A DNA stretch of 64,000 bases. It comes from Nipponacmea schrenckii. Taxonomy: Eukaryota; Mollusca; Gastropoda; Lottiidae. The notes beneath the pieces are model-generated. The model had not been told where the DNA came from. It was given only the letters and a program-made list of their open reading frames with translations, and did no database searches. Every line of letters begins with the position of its first letter. Position 1 is the stretch's first letter. Both the position numbers and the translations under genes were made by a program. Location: NCBI GenBank assembly GCA_030562195.1, contig JAUJPP010000012.1:1178001-1242000 (forward strand), read 5' to 3'. This document shows, piece after piece, positions 10,106 to 22,166 of this stretch.

Positions 10106-13100
10106 TCCGGGAGTCAAAACCCAGTAAGTCGATTTGGGAAACTTTTCAGGAAGCGATAAAAACTGAATATTATTTAAAGCGTATAAGATAGTGGCTTCCT
10201 ATTTTGCATCGAGGTACTTTGTGGCGTGACTCAAGTGTATGTATATGTTATATAATCCCACTGTCAACCACCAGCCTCGTTTTGGACTTACGTGGTTTTT
10301 GCAGTGCCGATCTGGGAAAATTATCCATTTACGTGTTTTTCCCCTGAAATTCTGAGAGTTACGTGTTTTAACACATTTGACATACGTAATAAAAACAAGG
10401 TTTACACTAGTTTTATTAATGAGAAACAACTAAAATTGAAGTTTATTTCTTGTAAACATAATTATGCTATAATCATACCTATATAGCATGATCCAATTAT
10501 TAATATACAAAGTTTGTTAAAAGGATTCGTTTCTAAATATTTGCTTTAAACAGACAACAGACCTAAAATTCAGATAGAATTCAATATTTAAGTAACCTTC
10601 AATAGTTGAAACAGCTTTATAATTCAAAACGCAAAAGAACCAAGTCACAATGAACCAATATTAACAAAACCACGCTAATTGTTACAAATTGTTTCTAATC
10701 ATGTTCTAAAGAATTATAAAATCCATGATAATCAACTGGGATCACTTGTTTCAATTCACACAAATGTTTAAATTTAGAAGCTTTGATCTTGAGACTTGAC
10801 TGGTACAATTTAGAAATTTCTGTTTCCACATGAGAAATATTTTTAGCTTTTCTTGGAAACTCTCGGAAGTCTTCCGAGTACCTAGTTTTAAATCGTATTA
10901 TTCCATCGGGGGAATATTTCAAAACGCGTAAGTCAGTTACACACTGATCACCCACTTTAACACCGGGTCTGATGGAAGTGTAGTAATTGATCTTACTGAA
11001 ATCATGGAAAAATGAGTGGTCAATATATTTTACGGTGTAGGGTTTATTTGGTCGGGCCTGCTTCATAGCCTCCACATAATCAGCTGGAACATAAATAGGT
11101 CGATGTCGCAATGCATGTTCTATTGTTGAATGAATGCTATCACATTCCATTTGGGTATGCCCTTTCTCCAGGATCTTTTGAAGAATGATGATCCCTTTTG
11201 TGACAGATAGATGTAAAAGCATATTTGCTAACACACAGTTTTTGTTTTGATAAACACAACCGTCGCTATAAATAATCAGGACCTGGCCACACTGCAGATC
11301 CAAACTTAAAATATAGTCGTACAAGCAACTCGCAAACTGATTTGCACCTAATTCCGCCTCGCCTTCGTGCCAAAAATAGCATCTAACATCCCGCGTTGCC
11401 AGATCATAAATTGTATAGTTATGACATGCTAGTTTTGTTTTGTAGTACATGGCACTAGCTCGTAGAGATGGTGCCATCATCACTGCTTGCAAATCTAGCG
11501 TCACAACTTTACATTTACCTTCCAAAGCAGCCTCTTTGTCTCTTGTCTTTTCATCTCTTGCTTCTGTCTTCTTTTCTTGATGTTCTAAATACACTTCTTC
11601 AATAACATTACCTGTATCATGACCACAACAGACATCACAAAGATCTTTCTTAGGGTGAAATAATGAAACTTTGAGTTCATCAGTTACCTCTTTGAAAGTT
11701 CTCTCAGACAAATGCTTTTCACCTTTTTGAGCACAACATTCTCTATACAAGTCGTGAAGTTGTTTAAAAGATTGAAAATCTGGCTGCAGATACAAACGAG
11801 ACGTAGATGAACGACAGTAATGGCTCGGTAGCTTCGGTAATGACTCAACGAATTCTTTGGCAACATTCCTTTTACGCAGGTTTTCATCACGTTTGCGTTT
11901 TGGTGTTGTTTCCAACAAAGAAGACTTGTGTGTACCATCACCTTTAACAGAAGTTTTGGTCCAATTCAACATTTGCCATTCTCCAATCCCAAGTGTTGAA
12001 AGCAGCATTTGCTTGCATACTCGAACTCTTGAATCATCCTTCTTGAGGTAATAAACGAGAGTCCTTGTGCGTCTCGAGGTATTATCAGACCGCTTTCTTT
12101 CGATGGGTGTATGAGAATCTACATTATTTGAAATAAAAACCTTCTTTTGATTCCAGTCCATGCTCCAAAATCCATTCAAAATACTCAGCCTATCCTCTTC
12201 TGAAAATTCTGTACATTTTGTTAACTTATTTTTCTCACATGATTTTAAACAGCCCCGGGATCCAAGAACCTTCGCCTCTTTTACAACACTAAACTCATAT
12301 TTTCCAGTTTCATTTTTTTTAAACCTTTATATTGCTGACCCTTCATTCTGGCCAAATAGTTATGTTTTCTTTGAGATACTTCTTTTTTAGATCGTTTATC
12401 TTGTTGACCTTCGATTTCATCAGCACTAGAATCTAAATCGGACGCATGTTCATGACACACCATTTCCACAACACCGTGATTTTGTAAAGGATAAACACTT
12501 GGAATTACCAAAGGCTCTTTCCTCTGTGGCACCCATTCAGGATCGTCGGTATCGGAATTGTCGAAATCTTCGGAATCCCCAGATATGTTTGGATGGTTAA
12601 GAACCTCTTGAGATCTACGCAATCTCTTTGATAAACCACTATCGGGCTTGAGTGTACCATGATCAGAAGCGGTTGTTGCAGTTGGTGTATTCGAATATGG
12701 TGATGCTGCATGATACTCGGGATTATCAAGTGTTTCAGCAAAGATTACTTTCTGGGAACTATCCTGAAGAGTTTCAGCAATGTTTTCATTCTGGGAACTA
12801 TCTTGAATAGTTTCAGCAATGTTTGCATTCTGGGAACTATCTTGAACAATTTCAGCGAGGGCTAATGACGCTGTGTTATTCTGAAGATCAATCTGAAGCG
12901 ATAGTTTTTCTTTAACAGGATCACTGGCGCCAGGAAACAAAGATGCAAATCTCAAAGGCTGTGAAGAAGGAGTTTTCTCATTTTCTTTAGACTGCTGTAA
13001 AGCCAATTTTAAACAGGCATCGCCCCTCGAAAATGTCTGACTGAAAAACTGTTTAGGATTCATCTACAAAGAAACAAAAATAGAGGTAATATCTGGCACT

Positions 13101-13858
13101 GTGGAATAACTGCTTTACCTACACGAACAATCGGCAACGTAAGCGAACACACTTAACTTTGTGTTTAGACAGAAAGTCGACAACGAGGACATAATCTACA
13201 GTACGTACACAAACAACTTAGACCTAATTAATTAACTCATCAATGACATACTATTGACGTGCTACTTTAAGTAAAACATCGTATGTCAGACAAACACACT
13301 GTACAAAATCGTTGCAAAACCACGTAAGTCTTGAAATCATGTTAAAAAGCACCAAACCATACAAATAAACTAATATGCATTGAATATTAGTGTGTATTTG
13401 ATTATAACCTATCAAGAGATTTGTACTTATGTCAGTTTTCTTTAAAACTTATTGGTATATTGTAAAATTAACTCCTTGAATTCAGACATTGAAAAAATCG
13501 AGTGATTAGGGTAAATTCTTCTATGAAAAATACATGCAAAATGATCATTAGTAAGACTAGACATGTCTATCAGCATTAAATAATGAAAATATGTCAAAAA
13601 ACTTACCTTATTTTTAATTGCAAGGCACAGGTCGGCACGTTTGTAGGCACACGATAAAATCTCCGAGGTACGTGGTTTTAGCGTAAGGATTAAGTGTCCA
13701 ATGAAATTACAAGTTTTTACTCATGTGGCCAAAACTCAAGATCTAATTGGAGTAGAGATTCGAGGTTTTAACACAAGGTGTATTAGGGCGGGAATAGCTG
13801 TTTTACGCAAAAACCTAAAAAACACAAAAAGTCGACTTACGCGGTTTTGACTCCCGAA
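10106..13858 (-). mobile_element. DNA transposon 2 (DUF7869-like family), inserted in the Gypsy RNase H gene
   Basis: The 3753-bp element has ends TCCGGGAGTCAAAACC (left) and, reverse-complemented, TTCGGGAGTCAAAACC (right). CGTCG flanks it at 10101-10105 and 13859-13863. Removing it and one CGTCG brings the two halves of the Gypsy RNase H together, within a small shift. Several subterminal ACGTGGTTTT-like motifs lie inside both ends (for example near 10290, 10332, 10360, 13670 and 13840) and could be transposase-binding sites. It is less decayed than element 1. Confidence 0.85.
10695..13063 (-). CDS. Putative transposase of element 2, intact except for one homopolymer frameshift
   Basis: The first frame (13063-12281) is a low-complexity N-terminus with three tandem copies of an AETxQDSSQN-like unit, acidic patches and a basic end. 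The second frame (about 12313-10695) carries the core. They join by a one-base slip in a run of eight A/T at 12313-12320, giving about 790 residues. Core motifs, numbered from the first Met at 12179: HYCRSSTSRLYL (about 120-131), CDVCCGH (181-187, metal-binding type), VVTLDLQAV (Asp 229), IIYSDGCVYQNKN (Asp 306) and GHTQMECDSIHSTIE (His 341, Asp 347, Glu 354). Spaced acidic residues on beta-strand-like segments suggest an RNase H-like DDE/D nuclease. The protein belongs to a family annotated only as uncharacterised in insects and molluscs (I believe DUF7869). Function is inferred from the element structure. Confidence 0.75.
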
Positions 13859-14195
13859 CGTCGGCTATCACTCTCTCATGGCCATTTTGTTCCTGATAAA
13901 GAACGGCACCCAAACCATTTGCACAAGCGTCTGTGTGTATTATGAACGGTTTCGTAAAATCTGCATAAGCTAAAACTGGTGGAGTGATAAGTAACTGTTT
14001 GAGTTTCAAAAATGCCTCTTCTTGTTCACGCCCCCAGTGCCACACAATAGTTCGTAAATTGCCTCTCGCTCTTCCTCTCTTCTTTTTAGTGGGTCCTCCT
14101 ACTAATAAATCATTTAAGACTTTAGCTATTTTAGAAAAATCCTTAATGAATCGTCTATAATATCCTACAAATCCCAAGAAACGTCGTCTGGATTA
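13859..14195 (-). pseudogene. Gypsy Pol: reverse transcriptase end and start of RNase H
   Basis: The frame holds LGFVGYYRRFIKDFS, the conserved block after the Gypsy reverse transcriptase palm, then PPVLAYADFTKPFIIHTDA with the first RNase H Asp and GLGAVLYQEQNGHERVIA. It is the upstream neighbour of 8591-10105, separated by transposon 2. Homology stops abruptly near 14195, where a LINE relic begins, so the front of the Gypsy element is lost. Confidence 0.9.
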
Positions 14196-14560
14196 GTTGG
14201 CTATTAATGTTTTTATAATTTTTACAATCTGAATCAGGATTTAAAACAAGGTTAAAATCACCGCAGGTTATAAAATTTTGATTTCCAATTTGTTCTTTAT
14301 TCTCAAAAGCGTGTCATAAAATTTTGAATTATCATTGTTTGGTCCGTATAGATTATATAGGGCCTTCAATGATTTGATTCCTGCATTTTATTCAATTAGA
14401 CAATAGTGATATAGGTCCAAAAAATAAGTTTCTTGTGTGTGTTTCAAAATATCCCACTCTCTATCATATTTGACTAGAATGACCTCATTCATTTTGCCTG
14501 TTTCATTGTCATTATTATTTCATTTTTGTTCATATTTCTCTTTCATTCTTGGACGTTTGC
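14196..14560 (-). pseudogene. LINE endonuclease (APE-type) relic
   Basis: Reverse translation shows NLYGPNNDNSKFYDTLL, then in a shifted frame FITCGDFNLVLNPDSDC, the GDFN motif of LINE apurinic-like endonucleases. Upstream is EVILVKYDREWDILKHTQE. Stops and at least one frameshift make it non-functional. It is probably a different insertion from the LINE fragment at the window start. Confidence 0.7.
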
Positions 14561-14999
14561 CCTTCGACTGGATTAGCAACTTTTCTATGCGCAATGGAGT
14601 ATAGGGATTTTATTGGATTGTTTGCTAGCGAAGAGCCCTTCAGAGATCTTGACATAAACACTGTAAACATTATGGCTTTTTTTTTAAAGAATTTATGTTA
14701 AAGCTTCTGATTGTATGTATTATTTTGCGCACATTCCAATTAAAGTTACATTTTCAAACATTGAAGATGAAAACATGAAAGATAGCTTTCGCAGTTAAGG
14801 TATAAAGGTTTGTTTATCGGGTATCGATATGAAAAGGGGGAAGAAAGGGAAATCAAAGATTATAATGTAAAACAGAAAAAATTGAAAAAAATAAAATAAA
14901 ATTTTCTATAAAATGTCATTCTATCCTTTTAATTATATGTCTTATTGTTACTTGCCTCAGGGCCTAATCGTTTCTAGTCACTTTGTGTTGTAAAACCTA
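14561..14999. other. AT-rich spacer, nothing recognised
   Basis: No coding region, tRNA or clear repeat is seen between the LINE relic and the satellite array. Confidence 0.5.
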
Positions 15000-16553
15000 A
15001 AATACACAATAAGTCAGAGATAATGAAAATATTAAGCAATAATAATACACAATTAATCAGGGATAGTGAGAATGTCAAACAATAATAATACACAATTAGT
15101 CAGGGATAGTGAGAATATCAAGAAATAATAATACACAATAAGTCAGGGATAGTGAGAATATCAAGCAATAATAATACACAATTAGTCAGGGATAGTGAGA
15201 ATATCGAGCAATAATAATACACAATAAGTCAGAGATAGTGAGAATATCAAGCAATAATAATACACAATTAATCAGGGATAGTGAGAATGTCAAACAATAA
15301 TAATACACAATTAGTCAGGGATAGTGAGAATATCAAGAAATAATAATACACAATAAGTCAGGGATAGTGAGAATATCAAGCAATAATAATACACAATTAG
15401 TCAGGGATAGTGAGAATATCAAGCAATAATAATACACAATTAGTCAGAGATAGTGAGAATATCAAGCAGTAATAATACACAATTAGTCAGAGATAGTGAG
15501 AATATCAAGCAATTATAATACACAATTAGTCAGAGATTGTGAGAATATCAAACAATAATAATACACAATAAGTCAGAGATAGTGAGAATATCAAGCAATA
15601 ATAATACACAATTAGTCAGGGATAGTGAGAATATCGAGCAATAATAATACACAATTAATCAGGGATAGTGAGAATATCAAGCAATAATAATACACTATAA
15701 GTCAGGGATAGTGAGAATATCAAGCAATAATAATACACAATTAGCCAGGGATAGTGAGAATGTCAAACGATAATAATACCCAATTAGTCAGAGATAGTGA
15801 GAATATCAAGCAACAATAATACACAATTAGTCAGGGATAGTGAGAATATCGAGCAATAATAATACACAATTAATCAGGGATAGTGAGAATATCAAGCAAT
15901 AATAATACACTATAAGTCAGGGATAGTGAGAATATCAAGCAATAATAATACACAATTAGTCAGGGATAGTGAGAATATCGAACAATAATAATACACAATA
16001 AGTCAGAGATAGTGAGAATATCAAGCAATAATAATACACAATTAGCCAGGGATAGTGAGAATGTCAAACGATAATAATACCCAATTAGTCAGAGATAGTG
16101 AGAATATCAAGCAACAATAATACACAATTAGTCAGGGATAGTGAGAATATCAAGCAGTAATAATACACAATTAGTCAGAGACAGTGAGAATATCAAGCAG
16201 TAATAATACACATTAAGTCAGAAATAGTGAGAATATCAAGCAGTAATAATACACAATAAGTCAGGGATAGTGAGAATATCAAGCAATAATAATACACAAT
16301 AAGTCAGGGATAGTGAGAATATCAAGCAATAATAATACACAATTAGTCAGGGATAGTGAGAATATCAAGCAATAATAATACACAATTAGTCAGAGATAGT
16401 GAGAATATCAAGCAGTAATAATACACAATTAGTCAGAGATAGTGAGAATATCAAGCAATTATAATACACAATTAGTCAGAGATTGTGAGAATATCAAACA
16501 ATAATAATACACAATAAGTCAGAGATAGTGAGAATATCAAGCAAAAATCGTAG
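15000..16553. repeat. 43-bp satellite array, left block
   Basis: Tandem units of 43 bp centre on TTAGTCAGGGATAGTGAGAA followed by TATCAAGCAATAATAATACACAA. Variants alternate CAATTAGTC/CAATAAGTC, GGGATAG/GAGATAG and ATATCAAG/ATGTCAAA. About 36 copies. The block ends in a variant unit with CAAAAATCGTA, also present at about 21034 and 21641. Confidence 0.97.
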
Positions 16554-17381
16554 AGGTTTATGATGTGGGTAAAGTGATCACACCAAGGGTTCAATTAAGA
16601 TAAAACTTTATGAAGCATCAAGAAAAACCCTGAAAGTACAAAATAACACAATTACAATCTAGAACTCTGTACATTCTTATTTACTTGTTAAATATTAAAA
16701 TATCAAAATCATATCTATATACATTATACCATCATATGAAATATATGAATCTAACTACCTATGCATATGAACTATAAATAAATTTCGAATTATACAAGTG
16801 AAATACAAAATATAACCTACCCTATAAAGGGGTTTTAAACTAAGCTTAATTAAAGGTGAAGTACCTTTCCAGGCTAGAGATCTGGAAATAATATAATACA
16901 AGAATTGTAAAGAAATATATATAAATATGTAAGGGAAATGAAATGTAATATATTTAAATGTATTTGATAGAATTTAAATGTAATATACTGTTTGCAAACT
17001 GGATTATAAACTCAATTATAAGATGGCCGACCCCAGGTAACTAAAGGGAAACAAAATCTATAATAAAAGACATACCTTATATTAGAATAATTCCCAAGTC
17101 ATACAAAATATATTGAAACAATATATTATAAAAGAAACACTATTTAAATAAACAGGACTATTGAAGAAGGTTCAATATCTAAATCTGTCTTGACAGTAGC
17201 AAACAAACTGACTGAATGACAACACTAATGTAATAACCAATTAAGAGAACTCAGGTAAGAGAAATAGAAACTCAGGTGATTAAAGGTCAGAAATAGAGAG
17301 AGATATAGTGACAAGAGATACAGGCATTAGTCAGTGAGGTGAACAACTAAACATATTAAAAACAATTTAATTATACCCTTT
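16554..17381. mobile_element. Unclassified 830-bp insert within the satellite
   Basis: Non-satellite, AT-rich sequence splits a satellite unit: the left flank ends CAAAAATCGTA and the right flank resumes CAATAAGTCAGGG, as in the uninterrupted variant at about 21040. No open frame, LTR or clear inverted repeat is visible. It is probably an insertion of a non-autonomous element; the class is unknown. Confidence 0.5.
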
Positions 17382-20300
17382 TACAATAAGTCAGGGATAG
17401 TGAGAATATCAAACAATAATAATACACAATTAGTCAGGGATAGTGAGAATGTCAAACAATAATAATACACAATTAGTCAGGGGTAGTGAGAATGTCAAAC
17501 AATAATAATACACAATTAGTCAGGGATAGTGAGAATGTCAAACAATAATAATACACAATTAGTCAGAGATAGTGAGAATATCAAGCAATAATACTACACA
17601 ATAAGTCAGAGATAGTGAGAATATCAAACAATAATAATACACAATTAGTCAGGGATAGTGAGAATATCAAGCAATAATAATACACAATAAGTCAGGGATA
17701 GCTAAAATATCAAGCAGTAATAATACACAATAAGTCAGAGAAAGTGAGAATATCAAGCAATAATAATAATACACAATAAGTCAGAGATAGTGAGAATATC
17801 AAGCAATTATAATACACAATTAGTCAGAGATAGTGAGAATATCGAACAATAATAATACACAATTAGTCAGGGAGAGTGAGAATATCAAACAATAATAAAA
17901 CACAATTAGTCAATGATAGTGAGAATATCAAGCAATAATAATACACAATAAGTCAGAGATAGTGAGAATATCAAGCAATTATAATACACAATTAGTCAGA
18001 GATAGTGATAATATCGAACAATAATAATACACAATTAATCAGGGATAGTGAGAATATCAAGCAATAATAATGCACAATTACTCAGGGATAGTGAGAATAT
18101 CAAGCAGTAATAATACACTATTAGCCAGTACAGGGATAGTGAGAAAGTCAAACGATAATAATACCCAATTAGTCAGAGATAGTGAGAATATCGAACAATA
18201 ATAATACACAATTAGTCAGGGATAGTGAGAATATCAAGCAATAATAATACACAATAAGTCAGAGATAGTGAGAATATCAAGCAGTAATAATACACAATAA
18301 GTCAGGGATAGTGAGAATATCAAGCAGTAATAAAACACAATTAGTCAGAGATAGTGTGAATATCAAACAATAATAATACACAATTAACCAGGGATAGTGA
18401 GAATGTCAAACGATAATAATACACAATAAGTCAGGGATAGTGAGAATACCAAGCAATAATTATACACAATTAGTCAGGGATAGTGAGAATGTCAAACAAT
18501 AATAATACACAATTAGTCAGAGATAGTGAGAATATCAAGCAATAATACTATACAATAAGTCAGGGATAGTGAGAATATCAAACAATAATAATACACAATT
18601 AGTCAGGGATAGTGAGAATATCAAGCAATAATAATACACAATAAGTCAGGGATAGCGAAAATATCAAGCAGTAATAATACACAATAAGTCAGGGAAAGTG
18701 AGAATATCAAGCAATAATAATACAAAATTTAAGTCAGAGATAGTGAGAAATAAACAATTATAATACACAATTAGTCAAGATATAATACCAACATAATTAC
18801 AAATTAGTCAGGGATAGTGAGAATATCAAACAATAATAATACACAATTAGTCAGGATAGTGAGAATATAAAAGCAATAATAATACACAATAAGTCAGAGA
18901 TAGTGAGAATATCAAGCAATTATAATACACAATTAGTCAGAGATAGTGAGAATATCGAACAATAATAATACACATTTAATCAGGGATAGTGAGAATATCA
19001 AGCAATAATAATGCACAATTAGTCAGGGATAGTGAGAATATCAAGAAAGTTAATAATACACTATTAGAGTCAGGGATAGTGAGAATGTCAAACGATAATA
19101 ATACCCAATTAGTCAGGGATAGTGAGAATATCAACAATAATAATACACAATTAGTCAGGGATAGTGAGAATATCAAGCAATAATAATACACAATAAGTCA
19201 GAGATAGTGAGAATATCAAGCAATTGTAATATACAATTAGTCAGAGATAGTGAGAATATCGAACAATAATAATACACAATTAGTCAGGGAGAGTGAGAAT
19301 ATCAAACAATAATAAAACACAATTAGTCAATGATAGTGAGAATATCAAGCAATAATAATACACAATAAGTCAGAGATAGTGAGAATATCAAGCAATTATA
19401 ATACACAATTAGTCAGAGATAGTGATAATATCGAACAATAATAATACACAATTAATCAGGGATAGTGAGAATATCAAGCAATAATAATGCACAATTACTC
19501 AGGGATAGTGAGAATATCAAGCAGTAATAATACACTATTAGCCAGTACAGGGATAGTGAGAATGTCAAACGATAATAATACCCAATTAGTCAGAGATAGT
19601 GAGAATATCGAACAATAATAATACACAATTAGTCAGGGATAGTGAGAATATCAAGCAATAATAATACACAATAAGTCAGAGATAGTGAGAATATCAAGCA
19701 GTAATAATACACAATAAGTCAGGGATAGTGAGAATATCAAGCAGTAATAAAACACAATTAGTCAGAGATAGTGAGAATATCAAACAATAATAATACACAA
19801 TTAACCAGGGATAGTGAGAATGTCAAACGATAATAATACACAATAAGTCAGGGATAGTGAGAATACCAAGCAATAATAATACACAATTAGTCAGGGATAG
19901 TGAGAATGTCAAACAATAATAATACACAATTAGTCAGAGATAGTGAGAATATCAAGCAATAATACTATACAATAAGTCAGGGATAGTGAGAATATCAAAC
20001 AATAATAATACACAATTAGTCAGGGATAGTGAGAATATCAAGCAATAATAATACACAATAAGTCAGGGATAGCGAAAATATCAAGCAGTAATAATACACA
20101 ATAAGTCAGGGAAAGTGAGAATATCAAGCAATAATAATACACAATAAGTCAGAGATAGTGAGAATATCAAGCAATTATAATACACAATTAGTCAGAGATA
20201 GTGAGAATATCCAACAATAATAATACACAATTAGTCAGGGAGAGTGAGAATATCAAACAATAATAATACACAATTAGTCAATGATAGTGAGAATATCAAG

Positions 20301-22166
20301 CAATAATAATACACAATAAGTCAGAGATAGTGAGAATATCAAGCAATTATAATACACAATTAGTCAGAGATAGTGAGAATATCGAACAATAATAATACAC
20401 ATTTAATCAGGGATAGTGAGAATATCAAGCAATAATAATGCACAATTACTCAGGGATAGTGAGAATATCAAGCAGTAATAATACACTATTAGCCAGTACA
20501 GGGATAGTGAGAATGTCAAACGATAATAATACCCAATTAGTCAGAGATAGTGAGAATATCGAACAATAATAATACACAATTAGTCAGGGATAGTGAGAAT
20601 ATCAAGCAATAATAATACACAATAAGTCAGAGATAGTGAGAATATCAAGCAGTAATAATACACAATAAGTCAGGGATAGTGAGAATATCAAGCAGTAATA
20701 AAACACAATTAGTCAGAGATAGTGAGAATATCAAACAATAATAATACACAATTTACCAGGGATAGTGAGAATGTCAAACGATAATAATACCCAATTAGTC
20801 AGAGATAGTGAGATTATCAAGCAATAATAATACACAATTAGTCAGGGATAGTGAGAATATCAAGCAATAATAATACACAATTAGTCAGAGATAGTGAGAA
20901 TATCAAACAATAATAATACACAATTAGTCAGAGATTGTGAGAATATCAAACAATAATAATACACTATAAGTCAGGGATAGTGAGAATGTCAAACAATAAT
21001 AATACACAATTAGTCAGAGATAGTGAGAATATCAAGCAAAAATCGTACACAATAAGTCAGGGATAGTGAGAATATCAAGCAATAATAATACACAATTAGT
21101 CAGGGATAGCGAGAATATCAAGCAGTAATAATACACAATAAGTCAGGGATAGTGAGAATGTCAAACAATAATAATACACAATTAGTCAGAGATAGTGAGA
21201 ATATCAAGCAATAATAATACACAATAAGTCAGGGATAGTGAGAATATCAAGCAGTAATAATACACAATAAGTCAGGATAGTGAGAATATCAAGCAATAAT
21301 AATACACAATAAGTCAGGGATAGTGAGAATATCAAGCAATAATAATACGCAATTACTCAGGGATAGTGAGAATATTAAACAATAATAATAATACACAATT
21401 AGTCAGGGATAGTGAGAATATCAAACGATAATAATACACAATTAGTCAGGGATAGTGAGAATATCAAGCAATAATTATACACAATTAATCAGGGATAGTG
21501 AGAATATCAAGCAATAATAATACACAATTAGTCAGGGATAGTGAGAATATCAAACAATAATAATACACAATAAGTCAGGGATAGTGAGAATGTCAAACAA
21601 TAATAATACACAATTAGTCAGAGATAGTGAGAATATCAAGCAAAAATCGTACACAATAAGTCAGGGATAGTGAGAATATCAAGCAATAATAATACACAAT
21701 TAGTCAGGGATAGCGAGAATATCAAGCAGTAATAATACACAATAAGTCAGGGATAGTGAGAATGTCAAACAATAATAATACACAATTAGTCAGAGATAGT
21801 GAGAATATCAAGCAATAATAATACACAATAAGTCAGGGATAGTGAGAATATCAAGCAGTAATAATACACAATAAGTCAGGGATAGTGAGAATATCAAGCA
21901 ATAATAATACACAATAAGTCAGGGATAGTGAGAATATCAAGCAATAATAATACGCAATTACTCAGGGATAGTGAGAATATTAAACAATAATAATAATACA
22001 CAATTAGTCAGGGATAGTGAGAATATCAAACGATAATAATACACAATTAGTCAGGGATAGTGAGAATATCAAGTAATAATTATACACAATTAATCAGGGA
22101 TAGTGAGAATATCAAGCAATAATAATACACAATTAGTCAGGGATAGTGAGAATATCAAGCAATAAT
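17382..22166. repeat. 43-bp satellite array, right block with higher-order repeats
   Basis: About 111 copies of the same 43-bp unit. Rare variants recur as longer blocks: the GCCAGTACAGGGATAG variant is at about 18125, 19545 and 20495, and the CAAAAATCGTACAC variant at about 21035 and 21642 (607 bp apart). Blocks of 0.6 to 1.4 kb have therefore been duplicated whole. Apparent reading frames within it are by-products of repetition. Confidence 0.97.

Noticed and set aside
16554..17381. Solo LTR
   Set aside because: The ends are not TG...CA and no direct target duplication could be shown.
18976..19191. Frames on both strands in the satellite
   Set aside because: They arise from the 43-bp repetition and break with normal unit variation.
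15000..22166. CRISPR-like array
   Set aside because: Units are contiguous with no unique spacers, and the genome is eukaryotic.
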